From NCBI GenBank assembly GCA_007127015.1, contig SLAE01000015.1, positions 1-5,085 on the forward strand: DNA of 5,085 nt, given 5' to 3'. Position numbers and translations under genes: made by a program. The notes beneath the pieces are model-generated. The model worked only from the letters and a program-made list of their open reading frames with translations, made no database searches and was not told where the DNA came from. This document shows positions 1 through 4,805 of this stretch, piece by piece. Positions within the stretch are counted from its first letter, which is position 1, and every line of letters starts with the position of its first letter. The DNA comes from Desulfonatronospira sp. (GTDB lineage: Bacteria; Desulfobacterota; Desulfovibrionia; Desulfovibrionales; Desulfonatronovibrionaceae).

Positions 1-2034
1 CTGGCCGGCCAGGTCCTTAAAATGAAAGGTGAATGGACCGAGCACCCGAAGTTTGGAGAGCAGTTCAAGGCGGTTTTCTGCGAATGCTCCGTTCCTGCAA
101 CATCTGCAGGCATCCAGCGATATCTAAGCTCAGGCTTGATCAAGGGCATCGGTCCGGTAATGGCCGGATGTATTGTCTCCCGGTACGGAGACCAGACCCT
201 GGAGGTAATTGACAAAGAAGCTGACAGATTGATTGAGGTGGGTGGCATTGGCCAAAAGCGCGTAGAAAAAATTAAAAAGGCATGGGAGGAGCAGAAAGAG
301 ATCCGTGAGGTCATGATTTTTCTGCAGGGCCACGGTGTATCCTCAACCTACGCCGGCAAAATCTTCAAGACCTATGGAAAGGATTCAATTCAGATAGTAC
401 AGGAAAATCCCTATCGCCTGGCCACGGATATCTTTGGTATAGGATTTATTACCGCTGACAAAATAGCCCAAAAGCTGGGATTTTCTCCAGAATCCGATTT
501 CAGGATTCAAGCCGGAATCGTATACGTCCTGCACCAGCTTTCAGACGAGGGACATGTCTATTATCCCGGACAGGATCTTGTTCAAAAAGCCGCTGAGATT
601 TTAAAAGTCGATGAATCACTGGTGGACCGGGAGATTGAGTCTCTTAAAGCATTGCAGCATATTGTTGTCGAAAATCTGCCCGGTCATGAGCAGGAAGCGG
701 TCTACCTGGCCAAGTACCACTATTCCGAAACCAGCATCGCCGGGAAGCTCATAAGACTGATCAACTCTCCCAAATCAATCCGGCATGTGGATACAGCAAA
801 GGCACTGGAATGGGTTCAGAACACCTGGTCACTCAGCCTGGCCGCAAAACAGGCTGAAGCGGTCGAGACCGCCCTGAAAGATAAAGTTCTGGTAATTACC
901 GGCGGCCCCGGTACAGGCAAGAGTTTTCTTTTGAACGCCATTATAAAAATCATCTCCCGGCTGAAAGCAGGAATAATTCTTACCGCCCCTACAGGAAGAG
1001 CAGCCAAGAGAATGCAGGAGTCCACAGGGTGTGAGGCAAAAACCATTCACAGACTGCTGGAGTTCGATTTCCAGAAAGGCCGGTTCAAGAAAACCGAGGA
1101 AAATCCTCTGAACTGCGATCTGCTTATTGTTGACGAGATGAGCATGGTGGACACAGTGCTCATGCACCACCTGCTGAAAGCCGTAAGGCTCGATACCACT
1201 CTGATAATGGTTGGAGACGTCAATCAACTGCCCTCTGTCGGTCCGGGCAATGTCTTGAAGGACATAATAAGTTCCGGGTCTGTGCCTGTGGTGGAGCTGA
1301 ACGAGATTTTCAGACAGGCCAGAGAAAGCTCAATCATAGTCAACGCTCATTTGATTAATCAGGGTGAGTTTCCTCGATTGAAGCCCCGGCAGGACAAACT
1401 GGACGATTTCTTTTTCGTGCAGGAGGAAGATCCCCAAAAAGTTCTGGAGAAGATCAAATACATCGTCACTGAGCGAATACCCAGGCGATTTCATCTTCAT
1501 CCGGTTGACCATGTCCAGGTGATTTCGCCCATGAACAGAGGATTGGTTGGAGTAAACAACATGAATGCCGAGCTGCAGGCATGCCTTAATCCACAGGGCA
1601 AGGAAGTCATCCGGGGCGGAAAGACCTTCAGGCAGGGAGACAAGGTAATGCAGATCAGAAACAACTATGATAAGGAAGTTTTCAATGGAGACATCGGAGT
1701 GATTACATCCCTGGATCTTGAGGAGCTGGAAATCAGAGTCCGTTTTGACGAGCGCCTGGTGACATATGATTATTCTGATTTAGACGACCTTGTCCTGGCT
1801 TACGCCGTCAGCATTCATAAATCCCAGGGTTCAGACTACCCTGCCGTTGTTATTCCCTTGCTTACGCAGCACTATATCATGCTCCAGAAAAACCTGATCT
1901 ATACCGGCATCACCCGGGGAAAAAATCTGGTTGTGCTCATAGGCACCAAAAAAGCCCTGGCCATTGCCGTGAACAATGCCAAGACCCTCAAGAGATACAC
2001 ATATCTGGATAGCAGGCTGAGTTATTCACACTGA
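1..2034 (+). CDS. recD2: RecD2-type ATP-dependent DNA helicase (5' end cut by the window)
   Basis: This is a superfamily 1B 5'-3' DNA helicase of the RecD2 (RecD/TraA) type, known in the family for DNA repair and recombination roles outside a RecBCD complex. The frame is open from base 1, and the residues before the ATG at 22 (LAGQVLK) continue the N-terminal OB-like segment usual in RecD2. That ATG is therefore internal, and roughly 50-60 residues are missing upstream. Three helix-hairpin-helix segments follow: GIGPV near 150, VGGIGQKR near 238-261, and FGIGF near 433. Helicase motifs appear in order: Walker A GGPGTGKS at 901-924; TAPTGRAAKRM near 980-1015; Walker B LLIVDEMS near 1120-1143; GDVNQLPSVGPGN from 1213; EIFRQAR near 1303-1323; SPMNRGLVG near 1525-1551; VSIHKSQGSDYP from 1807; and YTGITRGK at 1900-1923. 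No motif is broken. The gene ends in TGA at 2032-2034 and has its own terminator about 95 bases further on. No neighbour suggests an operon. Confidence 0.95.
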   Translation: MAGQVLKMKGEWTEHPKFGEQFKAVFCECSVPATSAGIQRYLSSGLIKGIGPVMAGCIVSRYGDQTLEVIDKEADRLIEVGGIGQKRVEKIKKAWEEQKEIREVMIFLQGHGVSSTYAGKIFKTYGKDSIQIVQENPYRLATDIFGIGFITADKIAQKLGFSPESDFRIQAGIVYVLHQLSDEGHVYYPGQDLVQKAAEILKVDESLVDREIESLKALQHIVVENLPGHEQEAVYLAKYHYSETSIAGKLIRLINSPKSIRHVDTAKALEWVQNTWSLSLAAKQAEAVETALKDKVLVITGGPGTGKSFLLNAIIKIISRLKAGIILTAPTGRAAKRMQESTGCEAKTIHRLLEFDFQKGRFKKTEENPLNCDLLIVDEMSMVDTVLMHHLLKAVRLDTTLIMVGDVNQLPSVGPGNVLKDIISSGSVPVVELNEIFRQARESSIIVNAHLINQGEFPRLKPRQDKLDDFFFVQEEDPQKVLEKIKYIVTERIPRRFHLHPVDHVQVISPMNRGLVGVNNMNAELQACLNPQGKEVIRGGKTFRQGDKVMQIRNNYDKEVFNGDIGVITSLDLEELEIRVRFDERLVTYDYSDLDDLVLAYAVSIHKSQGSDYPAVVIPLLTQHYIMLQKNLIYTGITRGKNLVVLIGTKKALAIAVNNAKTLKRYTYLDSRLSYSH

Positions 2035-2129
2035 GAGGTTGATTTGAAAAGTAAAAAACTTGTTTGACGACTCTCTCTGTTTTAGCTAAGCTGAAAAGGC
2101 CTTCTTAAAAGAGGGTCCCGTTGTGAGCG

Positions 2130-2166
2130 CCTCGGCCGGGTTAAAGAACCCGGTCGGGGTTTTTTT
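2130..2166 (+). terminator. Intrinsic terminator downstream of recD2
   Basis: The two arms at 2130-2142 and 2147-2159 form a 13-base-pair GC-rich stem with two G-U pairs. The loop is AAAG, and seven T follow directly (2160-2166). It is a textbook Rho-independent terminator in the plus direction. On the minus strand no T run follows the hairpin, so it acts one way only. It would end the recD2 transcript. Confidence 0.88.
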
Positions 2167-2205
2167 GGGAAGAATGGACGTTAATTTACTGATTAATGAT
2201 TTTGG

Positions 2206-2236
2206 AAAAATCACCAGGCGCGTCACCCTGATGGTG
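2206..2236 (-). terminator. Candidate intrinsic terminator for the minus-strand gene
   Basis: Read on the minus strand, CAC-CAT-CAGG pairs with CCTG-GTG, giving a seven-pair stem with a three-base bulge. The loop is about eight bases, and ATTTTT follows. It lies roughly 140 bases past the TAA of the RelA/SpoT-like gene. The stem is short and bulged and the T run is only five, so this is a tentative call. No better minus-strand terminator is seen in the gap. Confidence 0.35.
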
Positions 2237-2373
2237 GAATAAAGAATATTTTGGCCGCCCGGGACTCCGGGTAATTGGAAGAAGGACAGGTTTGGCTTGC
2301 TCGATCCATTATTTGAACCCGGATTACTGTTCATGCGCTAAGCTTGACAAAAGGACCTTTCTCAACCTTTTCT

Positions 2374-3588
2374 TTACAGGCAAAGCAGCTTGGGACAAAA
2401 AGCGTTGACAATGGCGCTGTCCACATCATACCCATAGAGGGCCCACTTGGAAGTGGCAATTGTTTCCGGGAGATATCTGCCGTACATCTTTACTGGCAGT
2501 TCTTGAAGAACAACAGTGGGCGACGAAGCCAGCGCAAGCAGATATTCAACTATATAGGCGGCATTCTGTGCCAGAGGTCCGCTGTAATTCTGCCGCTGTC
2601 TGAGACGCAAGACTCTGAGTTCATGAATTGAACGGCCGAATTCAGATTCCATGAGTTCATCGTAAGTAGTCAGAATTATCTCCACCCGCACCCATCTTTC
2701 CCCCTGCTCCACATATTCTCCAGCATTAGAGCGCACCTCCTCCGGGTCAAGTCCACGCTTAAGGGCTATAGACCAGTCAGTTCCCCTCAGGCGGGAAATC
2801 AATTCTTCAGGCTCAGGAAGTTCCATGTCCACAAGAAGGTTAACCGCTTTATAATCACCGGTATGATGCTCTATTTCCGCCAGTGCGAATCCTGACTCCT
2901 TCTCCAGCATTACCGGTATGAGGTCGATCATTTCCGGCTCGGCAATGATCTTAAATCCCAGCAGATCATTGAGGATCATTGACTGCGAGTCAATTTTCAC
3001 TCCCTTGTTTTTAAACCCAAGTGAAACTTTAGCTTCAGCCTCGAAAAAGTCCCTGCGCATGGTTTCCGGCGAACTTTCCAGTTCAGCAATGGATACATCT
3101 GCTTCCGCAGCCCTGTAACCGGCTATGCGTTTGGCTTCAGCCTTTATTTCCTGAAAAAGCGCGTCAACAACTCGAAATGACACTTTCTCCGCTATGCGGT
3201 TTAGCTGCTTGATTCTGCCGGAAGCTACCAGTTTCCGATCTGGAGTAGTCATCAATATTGCGTCTATGGGCAGTCTGGGAAAATAGAATTCGGGGTTTGT
3301 CCGGTAACTTTCAACCAAGCTCATATTTCTGCTGCTTTTACGCGGCAGATAGTGAATAATGCCTTCCCGCAATGCATGTTTCTGACGTATTCTTTCTGTC
3401 TGCAGGGGCGTCTGAAAAAGTGTGCTCAGAAATTCCCTCATTCGATTCACGACGACTGATGAAATCGCGCTTTCGTACAGGAATATTCTGGTCGCAGTCT
3501 TGCCGTCTTCAGGATCGAAATCATCGTTCATCCAGCGAAGTGTAAGCTCAAAAAGCTCATCCCGATGGGTCATTGAGGTTATGTACAT
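2374..3588 (-). CDS. Uncharacterised protein with a probable divergent RelA/SpoT-like synthetase domain
   Basis: A 404-residue soluble protein with no signal peptide or membrane segment. I chose the ATG at 3588 because AAAGGTG lies nine bases upstream. The frame also opens four codons earlier at a GTG (3600), but that GTG is itself part of the probable ribosome binding site. Residues about 185-330 resemble the (p)ppGpp synthetase fold by eye. The matching features, in family order, are EAKVSLGFKNKG (185-196), NDLLGFKIIA (Asp 208, compare D-x-x-G-x-R), GDYKAVNLLV (Tyr 246, compare GYRSLH), VRVEIILTT (Glu 303, compare VEIQIRT) and ESEFGRSIHELRVLRLR (314-330). The family's metal-binding Asp and catalytic Glu positions appear kept. 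The usual Arg is Lys and the usual His is Asn, so activity is uncertain. The first 180 residues are not recognised, and the C-terminus ends CPKLLCL. It could be an alarmone synthetase, a toxin-type small synthetase relative, or an inactive fold member. The reading frame is secure; the domain call is inference. Confidence 0.7.
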   Translation of the reverse strand: MYITSMTHRDELFELTLRWMNDDFDPEDGKTATRIFLYESAISSVVVNRMREFLSTLFQTPLQTERIRQKHALREGIIHYLPRKSSRNMSLVESYRTNPEFYFPRLPIDAILMTTPDRKLVASGRIKQLNRIAEKVSFRVVDALFQEIKAEAKRIAGYRAAEADVSIAELESSPETMRRDFFEAEAKVSLGFKNKGVKIDSQSMILNDLLGFKIIAEPEMIDLIPVMLEKESGFALAEIEHHTGDYKAVNLLVDMELPEPEELISRLRGTDWSIALKRGLDPEEVRSNAGEYVEQGERWVRVEIILTTYDELMESEFGRSIHELRVLRLRQRQNYSGPLAQNAAYIVEYLLALASSPTVVLQELPVKMYGRYLPETIATSKWALYGYDVDSAIVNAFCPKLLCL

Positions 3589-3597
3589 CCTGTAATT

Positions 3598-3604
3598 CAC
3601 CTTT
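3598..3604 (-). promoter_or_regulatory. Ribosome binding site that decides the start at 3588
   Basis: Minus-strand AAAGGTG is followed by nine bases and then ATG (3588-3586). The only upstream in-frame start, GTG at 3600, overlaps this motif and has no purine-rich site of its own. This supports the ATG start. Confidence 0.55.
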
Positions 3605-3677
3605 AGTAAAGTTTTGTGAACGAACTATTTTCCGTCCTCAAGAAAAACTGTTTTTTTTCATAAAAAAATTTTTTGAA

Positions 3678-3706
3678 ATTTAAGGAATTTAGTCAGGATA
3701 TGTAAA
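3678..3706 (-). promoter_or_regulatory. Candidate sigma-70 promoter for the RelA/SpoT-like gene
   Basis: On the minus strand, TTTACA (3706-3701) matches five of six bases of the -35 consensus. A spacer of exactly 17 bases leads to TTAAAT (3683-3678), which matches four of six -10 bases. Transcription would begin near 3671, giving a leader of about 80 bases that contains the A/T tracts. The region is AT-rich, so chance matches are likely and confidence is modest. Confidence 0.4.
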
Positions 3707-3714
3707 CATGCTGT

Positions 3715-3733
3715 CACATTATGTGCCGCACAT
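3715..3733. promoter_or_regulatory. Three-half-site dyad, possible activator binding site
   Basis: The sequence reads CACAT-T-ATGTG-CCG-CACAT. The first two half-sites form one perfect inverted repeat and the last two form another, sharing the middle half-site. The dyad lies about 170-185 bases upstream of the sigma-54 -24 element at 3901, a usual distance for a bacterial enhancer-binding activator. It also sits just upstream of the candidate minus-strand -35, where a class I or II activator or a repressor could act. The symmetry is seen directly. Which regulator binds, and for which gene, is inference. Confidence 0.45.
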
Positions 3734-3898
3734 GCAGCTTACGCGCATCTGTTTAGAATAAACATTCATCATTTATTGATCACGACACAGCTAATCTACC
3801 CCCAAATATATATTAAAAAGCTTATCCATATTCAATGAATTTAATCCATGCCCGTAATGCTTTGGTTCCGGCTAAGGAGCATGTCTGTACTTTATTGT

Positions 3899-3916
3899 TT
3901 GGCACGTGGGTTGCTA
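3899..3916 (+). promoter_or_regulatory. Sigma-54 (RpoN) -24/-12 promoter
   Basis: The sequence TTGGCACGTGGGTTGCTA matches the RpoN consensus TGGCACG-N4-TTGCW in full. The -24 GG is at 3901-3902, the -12 GC at 3913-3914, and exactly ten bases separate them. Transcription would start near 3926, leaving a leader of about 46 bases before the ATG at 3972. A promoter of this class needs an ATP-driven enhancer-binding activator, so the downstream gene should be silent until a specific signal arrives. Confidence 0.8.
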
Positions 3917-3959
3917 GTTATTTACTATCCGATGTTGGATATGATTTTTTTAAAACAGC

Positions 3960-3967
3960 AAGGAGGG
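3960..3967 (+). promoter_or_regulatory. Strong ribosome binding site
   Basis: AAGGAGGG lies four bases before the ATG at 3972. It is a near-perfect anti-16S match, fixes the start of the first acidic repeat protein and predicts strong translation. Confidence 0.85.
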
Positions 3968-3971
3968 TAAA

Positions 3972-4424
3972 ATGACTGCAAAAATCGGTATGAAATTTTT
4001 GATGATGGTTCTGGCTTTTTTCCTGGTGCTGGGCACAGCGGCCATTGTCAAAGCTGTGCATCAGCCGCCGCCTGGTGAGGAATATCAGGAGCCATGGGAA
4101 CCAAGAAGGCCTGGGGATCCTCAACCTGAAGAACCTATGGATCCCAGAGATCCGGCACACCCTGAAAATGATGAAGAACTCAGGGAGCCCTGGGAGCCTC
4201 CGAGAGAGGAAGATCCTCACAGACCTGGAGAACCTATGGATCCAGCAGATCCGGAACATCCCTGGAACGACGAGGAGCGGGAACCTCGTGATCCTGCTGA
4301 AGATCCTGCAGACCCCAGAGAAGAGTGGGATCCTGAAGAAATGCCTGATCACGATGAGCCCCATGCCCCGGGACCACGTCCTGAGGGTCAGCCCAGAGAG
4401 CCCGCTGAGCCGGATACTCAATAG
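3972..4424 (+). CDS. Secreted Pro/Asp/Glu-rich repeat protein, copy 1
   Basis: A 150-residue exported protein of no family I recognise. Residues 1-28 are a classic Sec signal peptide: Lys at 4 and 8, a hydrophobic core at about 9-25, and a likely cleavage after VKA (28). The mature part of 122 residues has about 42 Asp/Glu, 34 Pro and 11 Arg. It has no Lys, Cys, Phe or Ile, so the net charge is near -31 and it is probably disordered and extended. It is built of units opening (Y/L)-(Q/R)-EPWEP and closing NDEE (38-69 and 70-102), then a degenerate REPRDP tail. No LPXTG motif, lipobox cysteine or C-terminal anchor is seen, so release to the periplasm or beyond is likely. The sigma-54 promoter, strong ribosome binding site and second paralogue downstream argue that this is a real gene. 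Several antisense and shifted frames are open across it only because of its repetitive composition. Its job is unknown; ion binding, surface coating or osmotic protection are only guesses. Confidence 0.85.
   Translation: MTAKIGMKFLMMVLAFFLVLGTAAIVKAVHQPPPGEEYQEPWEPRRPGDPQPEEPMDPRDPAHPENDEELREPWEPPREEDPHRPGEPMDPADPEHPWNDEEREPRDPAEDPADPREEWDPEEMPDHDEPHAPGPRPEGQPREPAEPDTQ
4083..4277 (+). repeat. In-frame tandem repeat of 32-33 codons in copy 1
   Basis: Two units, 4083-4178 and 4179-4277, encode parallel sequences. Each starts with an EPWEP block, passes through (E/G)EPMDP-(R/A)-DP, and ends with NDEE. A third, decayed unit follows from 4278 (REPRDPAEDPADP). The unit length is a multiple of three, so gain or loss of units would keep the frame. 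The second paralogue uses the same unit with about 37 codons. Confidence 0.8.
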
Positions 4425-4443
4425 AGATGCACGATTTAGCGGC

Positions 4444-4472
4444 AAAAAAGGCCCTCCACATTTTGGAGGGCC
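4444..4472 (-). terminator. Intrinsic terminator in minus orientation after copy 1
   Basis: A perfect nine-pair stem, GGCCCTCCA with TGGAGGGCC, has a five-base loop. Six A precede it on the plus strand, which read as six T after the hairpin on the minus strand. In the plus direction the stem is followed by GCTGATC, with no T run. By shape it stops minus-strand transcription, yet no minus-strand gene is seen upstream of it. It may still act as a weak stop or as a 3'-end protecting hairpin for the copy 1 mRNA. Confidence 0.65.
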
Positions 4473-4666
4473 GCTGATCAAAAATCTTTGATGAACGAAG
4501 CTGCGGGAACAACAAACGAAAAAACGCGGGAGTCCCGAAGGGTTTTGAAGAATGTTTTTATTAAGAGTCTTTATGCCCCCAAAGACCTCATGAACGCTTC
4601 CTGGCCGGCAGGACAAGTTTTACAGCTTCATTACCCTTCGTTTTATATATACCCCCTCCTGCTACC

Positions 4667-4701
4667 GAGGATCTCCAGCAATGGAGGTCCTCAACTTTTT
4701 T
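4667..4701 (+). terminator. Intrinsic terminator between the paralogues
   Basis: The arms GAGGATCTCC (4667-4676) and GGAGGTCCTC (4683-4692) form a ten-pair stem with one G-U pair. The loop is AGCAAT. After AAC come six T (4696-4701). It is a convincing plus-strand Rho-independent terminator. It would separate the transcription of copy 1 from copy 2, so copy 2 needs its own promoter. Confidence 0.82.
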
Positions 4702-4742
4702 GCTGGATTTTGTTCTTTCATTAAATAATTTAACTGTGTTCC

Positions 4743-4756
4743 CGGCATGGGTTGCT
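4743..4756 (+). promoter_or_regulatory. Contracted sigma-54-like element upstream of copy 2
   Basis: The sequence CGGCATGGGTTGCT lines up with the copy 1 promoter core GGCACGTGGGTTGCT if two bases (CG) are removed. The -24-like GG (4744-4745) and -12-like GC (4754-4755) are then eight bases apart instead of ten. Known RpoN promoters tolerate almost no change in this spacing, so the element is probably weak or dead. The position relative to the ATG (about 50 bases) matches copy 1 (about 58 bases), which supports common descent. Confidence 0.5.
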
Positions 4757-4793
4757 TTTTTAAAAATTACAAGCAGCAATTTAACATATAACC

Positions 4794-4801
4794 AAGGAGG
4801 G
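4794..4801 (+). promoter_or_regulatory. Strong ribosome binding site
   Basis: AAGGAGGG lies four bases before the ATG at 4806, the same motif and spacing as in copy 1. It fixes the start of copy 2. Confidence 0.85.
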
Positions 4802-4805
4802 CAAG

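Larger units (their letters stand above)
2035..2373. other. Intergenic gap between convergent genes
   Basis: This is non-coding space between the 3' ends of the helicase gene and the minus-strand RelA/SpoT-like gene. It holds a strong plus-strand intrinsic terminator (2130-2166), a candidate minus-strand terminator (2206-2236), and a small GC hairpin (CCCGG-GACT-CCGGG, 2258-2271). It also has two 8-base palindromes, TTAGCTAA at 2082-2089 and AAGGCCTT at 2096-2103. A minus-strand frame stays open over 2086-2334, but it runs antisense through the terminator and has no convincing start signal. I do not call a gene here. Confidence 0.6.
3589..3971. other. Divergent regulatory region
   Basis: This gap of about 380 bases separates two divergently read genes and holds no convincing gene. 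From left to right it carries the minus-strand ribosome binding site, then an AT block at 3651-3683. That block includes T7-CAT-A7 (3652-3668) and A7T6 (3662-3674), so it is likely curved DNA and could fold as a weak hairpin in the minus-strand leader. Next come a candidate sigma-70 promoter (minus), the CACAT/ATGTG dyad (3715-3733), the sigma-54 promoter (3899-3916) and the plus-strand ribosome binding site (3960-3967). A small open frame from the ATG at 3848 has no ribosome binding site and crosses the sigma-54 promoter, so it is dismissed. Confidence 0.65.
4425..4805. other. Spacer between the two paralogous genes
   Basis: This stretch of about 380 bases holds no supported gene. It contains a hairpin with a T run on the minus side (4444-4472), a small hairpin ATCAAA-AATC-TTTGAT (4477-4492), a GTCTTT/AAAGAC dyad near 4567-4587 and a plus-strand terminator (4667-4701). 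A contracted sigma-54-like element (4743-4756) and a strong ribosome binding site (4794-4801) follow. If copy 1 reads to the plus-strand terminator, its mRNA has an unusually long 3' tail of about 240-280 bases. Confidence 0.6.

Noticed and set aside
22..24. ATG at 22 as the start of the helicase gene
   Set aside because: The frame is open to base 1 and the residues before it fit the RecD2 N-terminal domain. No ribosome binding site precedes it.
2258..2271. CCCGG-GACT-CCGGG hairpin as a terminator
   Set aside because: Only five pairs, and no T run on either side.
2086..2334. An 82-codon minus-strand open frame in the convergent gap
   Set aside because: It reads antisense through the recD2 terminator, lacks a ribosome binding site, and shows no recognisable motif. 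A conserved homologue set with this start would change my mind.
3830..3842. Possible IHF site (ATTCAATGAATTT) between the dyad and the sigma-54 promoter
   Set aside because: The position is suitable for looping, but it misses two of thirteen consensus bases in AT-rich DNA, so a chance match is likely. A similar weak match lies near 3769-3781.
3918..4616. A 232-codon minus-strand open frame across copy 1
   Set aside because: It is antisense to the secreted repeat protein, covers the minus-facing terminator, and is open because the low-complexity coding sequence lacks stops in several frames. Its product is Arg/Phe/Ile-rich nonsense with no start signal.
4488..4724. A 78-codon plus-strand frame between the paralogues
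   Set aside because: It crosses the terminator at 4667-4701, including its T run, and has no ribosome binding site.
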